36,462 nt of DNA, taken from Accumulibacter sp. GTDB taxonomy: Bacteria; Pseudomonadota; Gammaproteobacteria; Burkholderiales; Rhodocyclaceae. The DNA is taken from NCBI GenBank assembly GCA_031257115.1, contig JAIRPF010000110.1, positions 1 to 36,462 of the forward strand, in the 5' to 3' direction. Below are positions 15,439-25,698 of this stretch, one piece after another (position 1 is the stretch's first letter; the number at the start of each line of letters is the position of its first letter). The notes beneath the pieces are model-generated. The model was not told the DNA's origin and made no database searches. It saw only the letters and a program-made list of their open reading frames with translations. The position numbers and the translations under genes were made by a program.

Positions 15439-15949
15439 GATCGATGCACCTCCACTGCAAACGCCCGGCCGCGTCCGGTTCGAGCACCAGTTCCTGCGAA
15501 TCCGCGAGTTCGGCCTGCCAGGCGCAGAATTCGGCGTAGATCGGCAATTCCCGCCCGCCGCGATCGGCGAGCACCGCGAGCCGGACGCTGGCGGGACGGC
15601 CGTAATCGAACAGTTCATTGATCGCCGCGCGGGTCGTCCGGCCGGTATAGAGCACGTCATCGACGAGGATCAGCGGGCGGCCTTCCACCTCGAAGGGAAT
15701 CGAGGTCGGCTTCACCTGCGGATGCAGCCCCTTTTCGCCGAAATCGTCGCGGTAGAACGAGACGTCGATCGATCCGGTTTCGGCCTCGATGCCGAGCAGT
15801 TCCTTCAGGCGGCGGGCGATCCAGACGCCCCCGCTGTGGATGCCGACCAGCGCGGCGTCGGCTTGCAGTTTCGGGCGAATCAGTCCGGCCAGCGCGAGGC
15901 ATTGCGCTTCGGCGTCAGGCAGCGGGGGATGGGGATGGGGAGGAGGCAT
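15431..15949 (-). CDS. pyrR: PyrR: pyrimidine operon regulator / uracil phosphoribosyltransferase
   Basis: A phosphoribosyltransferase-fold protein. In Gram-positive bacteria PyrR binds pyr mRNA in response to UMP and has uracil phosphoribosyltransferase activity; in proteobacteria its regulatory role is less certain. The PRPP loop [13 protein letters not shown] lies at 93-105 and the 172-residue length is usual. The ATG at 15949 gives a His/Pro-rich start and lies inside the 3' end of ruvX (35-base overlap). That overlap leaves no room for a separate leader before pyrR, so a classical PyrR attenuator just upstream is unlikely. pyrB overlaps its end by 8 bases. Confidence 0.92.
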   Translation of the reverse strand: MPPPHPHPPLPDAEAQCLALAGLIRPKLQADAALVGIHSGGVWIARRLKELLGIEAETGSIDVSFYRDDFGEKGLHPQVKPTSIPFEVEGRPLILVDDVLYTGRTTRAAINELFDYGRPASVRLAVLADRGGRELPIYAEFCAWQAELADSQELVLEPDAAGRLQWRCIDHA

Positions 15950-16412
15950 GGCGGGAATCCGATGGAATTTCGGAAAAGCGTTGAAAATAGGTTTGCAGGA
16001 TGATCTGCGCGGCCAGCGCGTCGAGACGTTCCCGCGCATCCCGCGCATTGTAGCCGTTTTCGCGCATTCTTTCCTCGGCCTCGACCGAACTCAGGCGCTC
16101 CTCGGCGGAGTCGACCTCGATGCCGAAGCGGCCCCGCAACTGGTTGGCGAAGCGGACGCAGCGCGCGGTCATCGCGTGCGGCGCGCCGTCGAGCGCCACC
16201 GGCAGCCCGACGACGAGGCGGACGGGTTTCCATTCGCCGATCAATCCGGCGATGGCCGAGAAACGCCGGTCGTTGCGTTCGCCGTGGATCGTCGTGAGCG
16301 GATGCGCCTGCGCCAGTTCGAGTTCGCCGACCGCGACGCCGATGCGCTTCGTGCCGAAATCGAAGGCCAGCACGGTGCCCCGCCGGAGAGCGCCGGGGCC
16401 GGAATCAGGCAT
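15915..16412 (-). CDS. ruvX: Putative Holliday junction resolvase / pre-16S rRNA nuclease YqgF
   Basis: A RNase H-like fold nuclease of the YqgF/RuvX family; in E. coli it acts in 16S rRNA 5' end processing. The 165 residues include [15 protein letters not shown] at 15-29 with the first catalytic Asp, the middle Glu region DSAEERLSS near 101-109, and the last Asp in [11 protein letters not shown] near 127-137. The 3' end runs 35 bases into pyrR and encodes a Ser/Pro-rich tail. The start overlaps the yqgE stop by 8 bases. The yqgE-ruvX pair is widely conserved in proteobacteria. Confidence 0.93.
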   Translation of the reverse strand: MPDSGPGALRRGTVLAFDFGTKRIGVAVGELELAQAHPLTTIHGERNDRRFSAIAGLIGEWKPVRLVVGLPVALDGAPHAMTARCVRFANQLRGRFGIEVDSAEERLSSVEAEERMRENGYNARDARERLDALAAQIILQTYFQRFSEIPSDSRHASSPSPSPAA

Positions 16413-16968
16413 GTCCGGCCTGCCCGGCCAGGTTCGCCGGGCCGATCCCCAGCAGTTCCAAGGCCGAGGCCCAGCGTTCCTCGCAAGGCAGCTCGAAAAG
16501 GATGCGCGGATCGGCGGGCACCGTCAGCCAGGCGTTCTGGCCGATTTCGCGTTCGAGCTGCCCGCCCGCCCATCCCGAATAGCCCAGCGTGACGACCATG
16601 TCGCTCGGATGCCCCGTCCGTTCGACCGATTGCAGGACGTCGCGCGAAGTGGTCAAGCCGATTTCCGGGCTGACCGCCAGCGTCGACTGCCAGTCGCCCA
16701 GCGGCCGATGCAGGACGAAACCGCGATCGGTCTGCACCGGCCCGCCGAAAAAGACCGGCCTGTCGCCCATGCCCTTCGGCGCGGACGACAGCTCGATGCT
16801 CTGGAACAGGGCGGAGAGCGTCATGTCGATCGGGCGGTTGACGATCACGCCGAGCGCCCCCTGGCCGTTGTGCTCGGCGATGTAGACCAGGGACTTGGCG
16901 AAATACGGGTCCTCCATGGCCGGCATGGCGATGAGGAAATGATTGGTCAGGTGGATGCCGGCGGTCAT
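16405..16968 (-). CDS. yqgE: YqgE/AlgH family protein
   Basis: A conserved DUF179 protein of unknown biochemical role. The name AlgH comes from a Pseudomonas alginate-regulation phenotype. The 187-residue product opens [20 protein letters not shown] and contains the family blocks [10 protein letters not shown] (38-47) and [15 protein letters not shown] (73-87), as well as [11 protein letters not shown] (128-138). It heads the yqgE-ruvX-pyrR-pyrB-pyrC' run. The 70-base gap to chpA on the same strand has no clear promoter or terminator, so read-through from the Pil-Chp operon is possible. Confidence 0.93.
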   Translation of the reverse strand: MTAGIHLTNHFLIAMPAMEDPYFAKSLVYIAEHNGQGALGVIVNRPIDMTLSALFQSIELSSAPKGMGDRPVFFGGPVQTDRGFVLHRPLGDWQSTLAVSPEIGLTTSRDVLQSVERTGHPSDMVVTLGYSGWAGGQLEREIGQNAWLTVPADPRILFELPCEERWASALELLGIGPANLAGQAGHA

Positions 16969-17038
16969 GATGCGCCCATTTTATCGCCGACCGCGGGCGC
17001 TGGGTACCGGAATCGGTTTTCCGGCCCCCGCTTCCCGT

Positions 17039-20000
17039 CTACCGGCCCCTGGCCGCCGTGTAACCGGCGACCAGACGCAGGAGTTCTTCTTCCTGGAACG
17101 GCTTGCCGAGATAATGATCGATGCCGATCTCGGTGGCGTAGTTGCGGTGTTTCTCCGCCGTGCGCGAGGTAATCGCGATGATCGGCACGTGGCGCAGGCG
17201 CGCGTCGGCGCGGACGTTGCGCGTCAGGTCGAAACCGTCCATGCGCGGCATTTCGATGTCGATCAGCATCACGTCCGGCACGATGTCGATCAGCTTTTCG
17301 AGCGCCTCGACGCCGTCCTTGGCCAGCAGCACCTGGTAGCCTTCCCGCGCCATCAGGCGGCCGGTGATCTTGCGCACCGTCAGGGAATCGTCGACGACCA
17401 TGACCGTGGGCGAGGCCGCCTCGGCGGCTTCCCGGATCACGGGCATTTCCGCCGCGGGCGCGGTCGTTTCCGCCGGCGCGCGCGCGCTCAGGGCCACCGG
17501 GTTGAGGATCAGCACCACCTGCCCGTTGCCCAGCACGGTCGCGCCATCCACGCCGATGACTCGCGCCAGTTGCGGGCCGATGTTCTTGACGACGATTTCC
17601 TGGTTGCCGAGCAGTTCGTCGACCTGCGCCGCGATCCGCCGCGTGCCGCTGCGCAACAGCAGGATCCAGTAGCGCCGGCGCCGTTCGATCGCCGCCGACG
17701 GATCGCCCAGAAGATGCGGCAGATAGCTGAACGGATAGCGCCGGGACTGCCATTCGGCGAAACCCGCCTCGCGGATCCGGAGGACTTCCGCCTCCTTGAG
17801 ATCGAGCACCTGCTCGATCGTCGACGACGGAATGGCGAACGTTCCGCCTCCGGCGCGGATCAGCAGCGCCTTGGTCACGACCAGGGTCAGCGGAAGGATC
17901 AGCCGGAATTCCGTGCCCCGTCCCGATTTGGATTCGACCTCGACGCGCCCGCCCAGACTGGCGATCTCGGTCTTGACCACGTCCATCCCGACGCCCCGGC
18001 CGGCGGTCCGCGAAAGCTCTCCCGCGGTGGAGAGTCCGGGCGCGAAAATGAACTCGGCCAGGCGCGCCTCGTCGGCGGCTTCATCCGCGCCGATCATGCC
18101 GGCGGCCACGGCGCGCTCGCGGATGCGCCCGTAATCCAGGCCGACGCCGTCGTCCGACAGGACGAGGACGATTTCGTTGCCTTCCTGCTTCAGCGAGAGC
18201 GCGATTTCGCCGATCTCCGGCTTGCCGCGCGCCGCGCGTTCCGCGCGCCCCTCTATGCCGTGCGCGACGGCGTTGCGCAGCATGTGTTCGATCGGCACGA
18301 TGATCTTGTCGAGGACGCTGCGGTCCAGTTCGACCTGTCCGCCCCGGATCTCCAGGTTGGCGCGCTTGTCGAGGTCTTTCGACGCCTGCCGCACCACGCG
18401 GTAAAGACGGTCGGCCAGGCTGTTGAACGGCATCATGCGCATCGACAGCAGCCCCTGCTGCACCTCGCGGTTCTGGCGGGCCTGCGCGACGATCGCGGCG
18501 TTGGCGTCGTCCAGGCTCTTGAGCAGATGCTGCTGCACGGTGCCCACGTCATTGACCGACTCGGCCATCATCCGCGTCAATTCCTGGAAGCGCGTGAACC
18601 GGTCGAATTCGAGCGGGTCGAACCCGGTGTGTTTCTCGTCGACCGCCGCCGCGCGCGACTGCATCTGCAACTCGGCCTGCATTTCGATTTCGCGCAACTG
18701 GCGGCGCAGGCGGATGACGTTTTCCGTCAAATCGAGCAGCGATTCCTTCAGGCCGCGCATCTCGCCCTCGATGCGCGAACGGGCGATGGACAGCTCGCCC
18801 GCGCCATTGACCAGGCGGTCGACAACGCTGGCGCGCACGCGCAATATCGCCGAGTGCGCCGCTTCGCTTTCGGCATCGGCCTCGGCGACCGGGCGCGGCG
18901 ACCCCGCGCGGCGATCCCGGTGCGGCGCGCCTTCCCGCGTCTCCGCCGCTTCCCGCGCGGCGGGCGGCGCGGCCACGGCCGGCTCCAGCGTTTCGCCCCG
19001 CTGCAAGCGTTCGACGATCTGCCGGATCGACTCGAACGCGGTTTCGATTTCGTCGACGATTTCCACCGACACCGCGCCGGCGCGGCCCGCGTCGTCGAGC
19101 CGCGTCTCCAGCGCGTGGGTGATTTCGCCCAGCGTCATGGCGCCCGCCATGCGGGCGCTGCCCTTGAGCGTGTGCAGATGCCGGGCGAGGACGCGCACCG
19201 CCTCCGCGTCGCCGGGATTGGCCCGCCAGGCCCGGATCTGCCCGGCGATCGCCTGCCCCAGGTCGGCGGCCTCTTCCAGGAAGATGGGCAGCAGTTGCGC
19301 GTCAATCTCGTCGCGGACGGGAGCGATCGCCGGCGCGGGGGGCGGCGGTGTTTCAGGCGCTTCGGACGTTTCGGATGTTTCGGGCGCTTCATGCGTTTCC
19401 GGCCCGGCGGCGGTTTCCCGCGTTTGTTCCGGCGCTTCCGGCGCATCTTCCCCGGCGGCGGGAACGTCCATGTCCACATCGATCGCCTCGGCCACGTCGA
19501 TCACTTCGTCCGCGTCGATCACTTCGTCCGCGTCGATCGCTTCGTCCGCGTCGATCGCTTCGTTCGCTCCGCTCCCCGCGCGGCCCGGCGGATAAAGGTT
19601 GTCGAGTTCTCCGATCAATTCCCCGGAAACGTCGAAATCCTGCTGTCTGGACAACGCCGAGAACATCGATTCCAGTTCGCCGATCGCCTGGCGGATCACT
19701 CCCAGCGCCTGCGCGCTGCCGGGATTTTCCGAGTTGTCGCGGCGCTGGAGCGCGTATTCCAGCGCGTGTCCCAGCCGGTTGACCGGGAGCAGGCCCACGG
19801 TCGCGGAAATGCCCGCCAGGGTATGCGCCGCGCGGTACATCTCCTTGGGCGTCGGCCACACCTCGTCGCGTTCGAGGATCGGCAGCTCGCGGCGCAGGGT
19901 GTACAGGTATCCCTTGGCTTCTTCCGAAAATATGGCGAAGAGCGCCGGCGAAATGCTGACGCGCTGCCCGGACGCCTGAATATCGGGTTCCGGTTTGGGT

Positions 20001-22708
20001 TCGCCCTCCGCGCGCGGCGGGACGGGCTGGGTCTCCGGGAATATCTCGGCGTCCGGGCGTTCCTCCTGTATCGCGGGCTGTTGTATCGCGGGCGGCTCGT
20101 CGTCCAGCATCGACAGGGCGAGGGCGTCCGTGGTTTCTTCCGGACTGACCGGCACGAAATCGATTTGAATGACTTCCTCGCCCCGATCGTCCGCCGTTTC
20201 CGGGGGCGGCTCGGCCTCGCGCTCCCCGGCGCTCTCTTCTTCCGCCACGGCGGGCGGCGCGGCGGCCTGTCCGGCCTCGGCGTCCGAGCGCAACGCCTCC
20301 GCCCGCGCCACCAGGTCGCGCGGATCGGGCGCGCTCCCCTCCCGCGTTTCCAGATGGGCCACCCAGGCGGTGAACAGGCCATACGCCTCGTCCAGCAGGC
20401 CAAGCAGGGGGGAATCGACCACCATGTCGAGACGCAGCCAGAGGTTCAGCGTCTGTTCGACGGCCCAGGCGACCTCGCCCAGTTCCTTGAGGCCGACCAT
20501 GCGCCCGCTTCCCTTCAGGGTATGGAAGGAACGCCGGACGACGGTCAGGGCCTCGCCGTCGTGGGGATATTCTTTCAGGCCGCGAAGGTGCGTGTCGATC
20601 ACCGTCAGCACGTCCCTGGCCTCTTCGAGGAAGATGGCGAGCAGTTCCGCGTCGATCTCGTCGTTGCTCGCCCTGGACAATTGCAGGGTTTCCTGCGAGG
20701 GCGACGCGGCTTCGGCGACATCGGGCTTCATGGCCGCCATGGCGCGCTCGATCTGGGAGGCCACGTTTTCGCCGCTGTCCAGCGCGTTCAGCATGGCCTT
20801 GGCCTGTTCCCTCAGGTTCGCGTCGGCCACCAGATCGGCGTCGTTCTTGAGCGTTTCGAGGTTCTGCCGGATTTCTTCCCGCAAGCCGGCGTCCTGCGGC
20901 TGCTCCTTGAGCGCCTCCAGCAGCGCATGGGTTTCGCGCCGGCTCTGGACGACCTCTTCCTCGACGGAAGCCATCGGCTCGTCTTTTTCCGCGATCTCCG
21001 CCTCGCCGCGCCGGGGCGCTTGCATTTTCCGGGCGAAGCCTTCGAAGTCCGACGCTCCGCGCGGCATGGCCTCGACGAAAAATCCCACCATCGACAGGCG
21101 GCTCGCCAGCCGTTCCAGTTCGTCCTCGGCGGGCGTGTAGTCCGGGTCGGAGAAACGGCGGACGGTTTCGAGACATCCTTGCAGCGCCGCCTTCGCCCCC
21201 TCTTGGCGGAGCATGGTCAACGCGCCGCCGATCTGCCGGAAAGGCGTTTCGAGACTGGCGAGTTCCGGCCGCTTTCCGGAGTCGCGGAAAAAGCCGTCGA
21301 GCACCTGCTCGATCTGGAGCAGATTGCTCTGGATTTCCTTGGCCACCTGTCCGAGCAGCAGTTTTTCATACGCCCGGCGGGACATCTCGTCGAGCAGCGG
21401 AATCTCCGCACCCTGCTTCGGGGCGTTGCCGGCGATGCAGGCCTGCACCCGCCCGACGGTCACGTCGACCTGGTGCGCGAAATCCCCGCCGAGGCTCGGA
21501 TAGTTCGCCTGCGCGTTCTGGAGCAGCAGAATGGCCGTGGCGACTTCCATGCTCAGCGCCTCGGAATGGCGCTTGGCGCTTTCCGCCAGCCAGTTGGCCG
21601 CGGCGGCGACGGCCTGCGCCAGGCGGTGATAATCCGTTTGTCCGAGCTGTCCGGCCAGGGCGGACAGGACGCCGGCGTTTTCCCTGAAACCCTGGAGCGC
21701 CGGAACGCTGCCCGCGCAAAACTTGTTCCAGGCTTCCTCCACGGCCGTTATCACGTCGCGCAGGCGGCCGATGACGGCCTGCGCCGCGTCCGGCACGGCG
21801 GCGGCGTCGCCGCCGGCGGGCAGGAACGTATCGAGACGGTACGCTTCCTTGATTTGCCTGACCGCCGCGTCGCCGCTCGTCGCCAGGGCGACGAGATACA
21901 GCGCGTCGCGCATCAGCCTTTCGGCGACGTTTCTCGATCCTTCGGACAGGCGGCGGATTTGCATGTCGACGCGCGCGCACAACTGCCTCGCGCCCGCGCC
22001 GTCCTCGATTCCGCCCTCGGCCAGCGCGGTGAGGAAGCCTTCGGCGACGCGCCAGAAAGCGCGCGCGGCCCCGATTTCCTGCGTCTCCTCGATGCGGCGG
22101 ATCGCCGCCAGCATTTCCTTGACGCCGCTCCTGTCACGCGGCGCGCGCAGCCACGCCAGCAGTCCGCGCTGGAAACGGATGCGCTGCCGTTTCAGCAAGC
22201 GGGCGAGATCGGCGGGTTCCAGCTTCCTGAATGGCATCCCCTGGCGCGGAATGCGAATGGACAGATCGGGAAAGAACAGGTCGGCGGCCGAATGGCGCGG
22301 TACGCCGCGTTCCGACTGGATTTCCCGATACAGCGGCAGCAGCCGCAGGGGCTGGTTGGACTGGCCGTTTATCACGCCGCCCAGATACAGGCTGATGGCC
22401 TCCAGCCCCCGGCGGGCCAGCGCGACCGGCGGCTCACCGGCGGAAGGCTCGCGCGCCTCGATCGTCTCCAGCAAGCCTTCCAGCGCCTCGGCGAACTGCG
22501 TGACGCCGTCCAGCCCGACGATGGCCAGCGCGCCGCGCACCTGGTGCAGGTGCGTGCGGCAAAACCGGATTTGCGTCGAATCGGCGGAACCGGAAGCGAC
22601 GCTCGCGCCGAACTGGTCGAGCGCCTGGACCGCGCGTTCGAGCGCCAGATCGATCTCGCTCTTGACCCAGGTCAATGGGCCGACGTCAAATTCTGTCGCG
22701 GCATTCAT
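17039..22708 (-). CDS. chpA: ChpA/PilL-type hybrid histidine kinase of the Pil-Chp pathway
   Basis: A giant CheA-like kinase that relays signals from PilJ to PilG and PilH. Residue numbers here count from an in-frame GTG at 22717; the ATG at 22708 removes three residues and has a better-placed GGAG. In order: helical Hpt-like N-terminus (His56, His58), a long helical region to about 680, Hpt with FHTLKGSGRM (His732), Hpt with AHTLAGISA (His965, Lys changed to Ala), an acidic repeat linker (1051-1125), Hpt with LHTLKGSARM (His1182), dimerisation, HATPase with HMLRNAVAHG (1478-1487) and GRGVGMD (1573-1579), CheW-like domain (1615-1745), and a receiver with Asp1820 and Lys1872. At 1889 residues it is shorter than Pseudomonas ChpA. 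pilJ lies 34 bases upstream. Confidence 0.95.
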   Translation of the reverse strand: MNAATEFDVGPLTWVKSEIDLALERAVQALDQFGASVASGSADSTQIRFCRTHLHQVRGALAIVGLDGVTQFAEALEGLLETIEAREPSAGEPPVALARRGLEAISLYLGGVINGQSNQPLRLLPLYREIQSERGVPRHSAADLFFPDLSIRIPRQGMPFRKLEPADLARLLKRQRIRFQRGLLAWLRAPRDRSGVKEMLAAIRRIEETQEIGAARAFWRVAEGFLTALAEGGIEDGAGARQLCARVDMQIRRLSEGSRNVAERLMRDALYLVALATSGDAAVRQIKEAYRLDTFLPAGGDAAAVPDAAQAVIGRLRDVITAVEEAWNKFCAGSVPALQGFRENAGVLSALAGQLGQTDYHRLAQAVAAAANWLAESAKRHSEALSMEVATAILLLQNAQANYPSLGGDFAHQVDVTVGRVQACIAGNAPKQGAEIPLLDEMSRRAYEKLLLGQVAKEIQSNLLQIEQVLDGFFRDSGKRPELASLETPFRQIGGALTMLRQEGAKAALQGCLETVRRFSDPDYTPAEDELERLASRLSMVGFFVEAMPRGASDFEGFARKMQAPRRGEAEIAEKDEPMASVEEEVVQSRRETHALLEALKEQPQDAGLREEIRQNLETLKNDADLVADANLREQAKAMLNALDSGENVASQIERAMAAMKPDVAEAASPSQETLQLSRASNDEIDAELLAIFLEEARDVLTVIDTHLRGLKEYPHDGEALTVVRRSFHTLKGSGRMVGLKELGEVAWAVEQTLNLWLRLDMVVDSPLLGLLDEAYGLFTAWVAHLETREGSAPDPRDLVARAEALRSDAEAGQAAAPPAVAEEESAGEREAEPPPETADDRGEEVIQIDFVPVSPEETTDALALSMLDDEPPAIQQPAIQEERPDAEIFPETQPVPPRAEGEPKPEPDIQASGQRVSISPALFAIFSEEAKGYLYTLRRELPILERDEVWPTPKEMYRAAHTLAGISATVGLLPVNRLGHALEYALQRRDNSENPGSAQALGVIRQAIGELESMFSALSRQQDFDVSGELIGELDNLYPPGRAGSGANEAIDADEAIDADEVIDADEVIDVAEAIDVDMDVPAAGEDAPEAPEQTRETAAGPETHEAPETSETSEAPETPPPPAPAIAPVRDEIDAQLLPIFLEEAADLGQAIAGQIRAWRANPGDAEAVRVLARHLHTLKGSARMAGAMTLGEITHALETRLDDAGRAGAVSVEIVDEIETAFESIRQIVERLQRGETLEPAVAAPPAAREAAETREGAPHRDRRAGSPRPVAEADAESEAAHSAILRVRASVVDRLVNGAGELSIARSRIEGEMRGLKESLLDLTENVIRLRRQLREIEMQAELQMQSRAAAVDEKHTGFDPLEFDRFTRFQELTRMMAESVNDVGTVQQHLLKSLDDANAAIVAQARQNREVQQGLLSMRMMPFNSLADRLYRVVRQASKDLDKRANLEIRGGQVELDRSVLDKIIVPIEHMLRNAVAHGIEGRAERAARGKPEIGEIALSLKQEGNEIVLVLSDDGVGLDYGRIRERAVAAGMIGADEAADEARLAEFIFAPGLSTAGELSRTAGRGVGMDVVKTEIASLGGRVEVESKSGRGTEFRLILPLTLVVTKALLIRAGGGTFAIPSSTIEQVLDLKEAEVLRIREAGFAEWQSRRYPFSYLPHLLGDPSAAIERRRRYWILLLRSGTRRIAAQVDELLGNQEIVVKNIGPQLARVIGVDGATVLGNGQVVLILNPVALSARAPAETTAPAAEMPVIREAAEAASPTVMVVDDSLTVRKITGRLMAREGYQVLLAKDGVEALEKLIDIVPDVMLIDIEMPRMDGFDLTRNVRADARLRHVPIIAITSRTAEKHRNYATEIGIDHYLGKPFQEEELLRLVAGYTAARGR
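19496..19567 (-). repeat. Four tandem 18-bp repeats inside chpA
   Basis: Copies start at 19496, 19514, 19532 and 19550; a fifth, degenerate unit precedes them at about 19476. On the coding strand they encode the hexapeptide ADEAID/ADEVID, making an acidic linker between the second and third strong Hpt domains. The 18-bp unit keeps the frame, so copy number could vary without breaking the protein. Confidence 0.85.
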
Positions 22709-22742
22709 CTGGAACACATTCTCCGATCACGGGACTCGCCGT

Positions 22743-24710
22743 TCAGCCTACCTTGAAACCGGCCACGGAACCCTTGAGTTCCGTCGCCAACCCGGCCAGC
22801 TCGCCGACCGCCGACGCCGTCCGCTGCGTCCCGGCCGTGGTTTGCTCGGTCACTTTGAGGATGTCCTGCATTTTTCCCGCCACGCCCGTCGCCGCGTCGG
22901 CCTGCTTGCGCGTCGCCTGCGAGATTCTTTCGATCAGGTCGGCCAGGTTCTGGGACACCGCGCCGATCTCGGCCAGCGCCTGCCCGGCGGCGTCGGAGAG
23001 TTTCGCGCCCTCGACCACGCCGCGCGTCGATTTTTCCATGGCCGACACCGCGCTCTGCGTGTCGGTCTGGATCGTCTTCACGATGGCCGCGATCTGTTTC
23101 GTCGCCTCGCCGGAGCGTTCCGCCAGCCGCTGCACTTCCTCGGCCACCACCGTGAAGCCGCGCCCCGCGTCGCCGGCCGAGGCCGCCTGGATGGCGGCGT
23201 TCAGGGCCAGCACGTTGGTCTGCTCGGTAATGTCGGAAATCAGTTCGACGATTTCGCCGATCTCCTGCGAAGATTCGCCCAGGCGCTTGATCCGCTTCGA
23301 GGTCTCCTGGATCTGCTCGCGGATTTCGTTCATGCCCTTGATGGAATCCTGCACGGCCTGGGTGCCCTTGCCGGCCGCCGTCAGCGAGTGGCGGGCCACT
23401 CGCGCCGACTGGTCGGCGTCGCTGGAGGCCCGCGTCATCGATCCCGCCACTTCGAGGACGGAACGCCCGGCCTCCTGGATGACCCGCGACTGCCGCCGCG
23501 TCGCGTTCAGCAGTTCGACCGATGTCTGCTGCGCGATCTCGGTCGCCCCCGTCACGCGGCCGGCCGCGTCGTTGATCCGGCCGACCAGCACCCGCAATTC
23601 CTCGACGGTGTAGTTGATCGAGTCGGCGATGGCGCCGGTGATGTCCTCGGAAACCGTCGCCGTCACGGTCAGGTCGCCGTCGGCCAAGTCGCCCAGCTCG
23701 TTCATCAGGCGCAGGATGGCGTCCTGGTTCTGGCGGTTCGTCATTTCCGATTCCAAGCTGTTCTTCCTGGCCTGCTCGGCCTGGCGGCGCGCGTCGGCGA
23801 CATAGACCCCGGCCATCAGCGCCAGCACGACCAGCACGAGAAAGGCCAGCCCGGCCAGCGCGCCCTCGCGGATCAATCGCCCGTCGTTTCCACGCAGGCG
23901 ATAGGCGATGACCAGCGACTCGGCGGCGTTGAACAGGTCGCCCTCGTCGACGAGAATGCGGCCCGCCGCCTGCCTGGCCTCCGCCAGATTCTTCACGCCG
24001 CCCAGCGCGCCGTCGACGATCGTGGCGTAGTCCTTGAAAACGGCGTCCAGCGCTGCGGTGATCCGCCGGGTTTCATCGTCCCGCGTGGCGACGTAGACTC
24101 TTTCGCTCCCCAGGCTGATGCCGTTCCGGGTGCCGATGTCGAAGCCTCTCAGGTACTTGCCGAAAATCACCATGTTCGTTTCCGCCCGGAGCAATTGCAC
24201 GACGTTGCGGCTGGTGTAGCCCCAGACCATGCTCAGGCCGTCGATTTGCGGCACGACGCCTTCCGGGGACGGCGGCACGAGTATGCCGCCCAGTTCACCG
24301 CCGTTCTTCAGCGAATCCAGGCTGGCGGCGAACCTGCTGTGCGCGTCGCGCAACATCCCGAACGCGAGCGGATCGCCCCGTATCGCCAAGCCGGTGGCCT
24401 TGGCGATGCGCTGCGACAGCATTCCCAGGTCGATCGCCGTGGCGGTATAGGCCGCGTTGTACTCCGCCGCGCGATAATCGCGGTAGGCGATGACGCCGAT
24501 GGACGACAGCAGGATCAGCAGCGCGGCGGCCAATACTTTCAGTTGCTTGGCGATCAAATAACGGCCGGGATGCTTTCCGCCCCCTCCCGCGCCGGCCTTT
24601 CCCCCGATACCGCGATCTCCCGTATCCAATGGGGTCTGGACCGTCACGGCCCGATCGTCGCTCTTCTTGGTGCCAAAAAACAGTTTCTTCAGATTCAGTT
24701 TGGACGCCAT
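22743..24710 (-). CDS. pilJ: Methyl-accepting chemotaxis protein PilJ
   Basis: The transmembrane receptor of the Pil-Chp system. The 655-residue protein has a cytoplasmic N-terminal segment, membrane helices at about 57-76 and 284-304, a periplasmic region between them with PilJ-type helical modules, a HAMP-like stretch, and the signalling hairpin with [18 protein letters not shown] at 496-513 and [15 protein letters not shown] at 517-531. IQAASAG rather than the canonical IEAARAG resembles PilJ. The C-terminus (AGFKVG) has no CheR/CheB tether, and no methylation genes are nearby. GGAGAGG lies 4 bases before the ATG. A longer upstream frame is a shadow of pilI. It lies between pilI and chpA. 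Confidence 0.95.
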   Translation of the reverse strand: MASKLNLKKLFFGTKKSDDRAVTVQTPLDTGDRGIGGKAGAGGGGKHPGRYLIAKQLKVLAAALLILLSSIGVIAYRDYRAAEYNAAYTATAIDLGMLSQRIAKATGLAIRGDPLAFGMLRDAHSRFAASLDSLKNGGELGGILVPPSPEGVVPQIDGLSMVWGYTSRNVVQLLRAETNMVIFGKYLRGFDIGTRNGISLGSERVYVATRDDETRRITAALDAVFKDYATIVDGALGGVKNLAEARQAAGRILVDEGDLFNAAESLVIAYRLRGNDGRLIREGALAGLAFLVLVVLALMAGVYVADARRQAEQARKNSLESEMTNRQNQDAILRLMNELGDLADGDLTVTATVSEDITGAIADSINYTVEELRVLVGRINDAAGRVTGATEIAQQTSVELLNATRRQSRVIQEAGRSVLEVAGSMTRASSDADQSARVARHSLTAAGKGTQAVQDSIKGMNEIREQIQETSKRIKRLGESSQEIGEIVELISDITEQTNVLALNAAIQAASAGDAGRGFTVVAEEVQRLAERSGEATKQIAAIVKTIQTDTQSAVSAMEKSTRGVVEGAKLSDAAGQALAEIGAVSQNLADLIERISQATRKQADAATGVAGKMQDILKVTEQTTAGTQRTASAVGELAGLATELKGSVAGFKVG

Positions 24711-24760
24711 AGTACCTCTCCGGGTTGGCCACATTGTTATGAATTCACTCGCGGTAAAAG

Positions 24761-25270
24761 CTAGAGTCCGATATCCATGAAAGCGTCGTCGGCAAACAGT
24801 TCCCTGACGTCGAGCATCCGCCAACGGCGGCCCTCCTTGTCCATGTAGGCGTCGCTCGCCCAGGGCGGCGCCGCCGGATCGGCCGTCGCCGGCGTCAGAT
24901 CGTCGATGTGCCACAGGCCGAGCATCCGCGTCATCAGCAGCGCCGCGTTGTTGCCGTGGCGCGTTCCGATCAGCAGCAGGCGGGCGTTGGCGTTGCGCGG
25001 GGTCGCCTCTTTTCCGCGAAAGGCCGAGAAATCGCTCACCGAATAGAGATTGCCGCGGATATTGGCGATGCCGACGAACCACGGCTTGGTCATCGGCACG
25101 CCGGTAAGCGGCGGCAGTGGGACGACCTCGCCCGAATCCGGAAGCGCCACGAGCCAATGGTCGACGCCCGACTGGACGCCGAGCAGCCCCGCGGGATGCT
25201 GGTCCGCGATCCCCGCGAGGCGGGCCGCCAGGTGCGCCTGGAATTCACTGAGACTGCTTTTTCTGGCCAT
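24761..25270 (-). CDS. pilI: CheW-like adaptor PilI
   Basis: Couples the receptor PilJ to the kinase ChpA. The 169-residue protein is a single CheW domain: hydrophobic strands such as HWLVALP, the PilI-type [20 protein letters not shown] block at about 64-83, RLLLIG at 96-101, and a C-terminal helix with [12 protein letters not shown]. It starts 14 bases after the pilH stop and ends 50 bases before pilJ. Overall length and position match PilI of the pilGHIJ-chpA operon. Confidence 0.92.
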   Translation of the reverse strand: MARKSSLSEFQAHLAARLAGIADQHPAGLLGVQSGVDHWLVALPDSGEVVPLPPLTGVPMTKPWFVGIANIRGNLYSVSDFSAFRGKEATPRNANARLLLIGTRHGNNAALLMTRMLGLWHIDDLTPATADPAAPPWASDAYMDKEGRRWRMLDVRELFADDAFMDIGL

Positions 25271-25284
25271 GGCTCACGGGAAAC

Positions 25285-25647
25285 TCAAAGCGCCGCGATT
25301 TTCGACAGCAGGTCGGCGGCGTTGATGGGCTTGACGATGTAATCGAGAGCGCCCTGGCGCAAGCCCCAGATCCGGTCCGTCTCCTGCCCCTTGGAGGTGC
25401 AGACGATGATCGGAATGTGCTTGGTCGTCTCGTCGCGCGTCAGGGTGCGGGTCGCCTGATACCCGTTCAGCCCCGGCATCACGACGTCCATGAGGATCAG
25501 ATCCGGCTTTTCCTTCCTGGCTTTCTCGACGCCCTCCTCGCCGTTTTCGGCGTTGCTGACCCGATAGCCGCTCCGGGTCAGCAGCTCGGACAGAACGTGA
25601 CGCTCCGTGGGCGAATCATCGACGATGAGAATCGTTTTTACAGGCAT
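25285..25647 (-). CDS. pilH: CheY-like response regulator PilH
   Basis: A single-domain receiver. In Pseudomonas PilH modulates the pathway, with PilG favouring extension and PilH opposing it. The 120 residues carry the acidic pair Asp10-Asp11, phospho-acceptor Asp54 in LILMDVVMPG, switch Thr84/Ser85, and Lys106 in YIVKPI. An AGGAGG Shine-Dalgarno at 25655-25660 lies 7 bases before the ATG. The 51-base pilG-pilH gap and 14-base pilH-pilI gap fit one transcript. Confidence 0.93.
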   Translation of the reverse strand: MPVKTILIVDDSPTERHVLSELLTRSGYRVSNAENGEEGVEKARKEKPDLILMDVVMPGLNGYQATRTLTRDETTKHIPIIVCTSKGQETDRIWGLRQGALDYIVKPINAADLLSKIAAL

Positions 25648-25698
25648 GGTGTTGCCTCCTGTCGTTTTCGGTTTCGGGGGAATATCGGCATGGGGCGC

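Noticed and set aside
16943..22756. Open frame of 1937 codons on the plus strand opposite chpA
   Set aside because: It lies antisense to a clear full-length ChpA, its translation is rich in Arg, His, Gly and Asp with no domain, and such frames are common in GC-rich DNA where third-position GC suppresses stops on the opposite strand.
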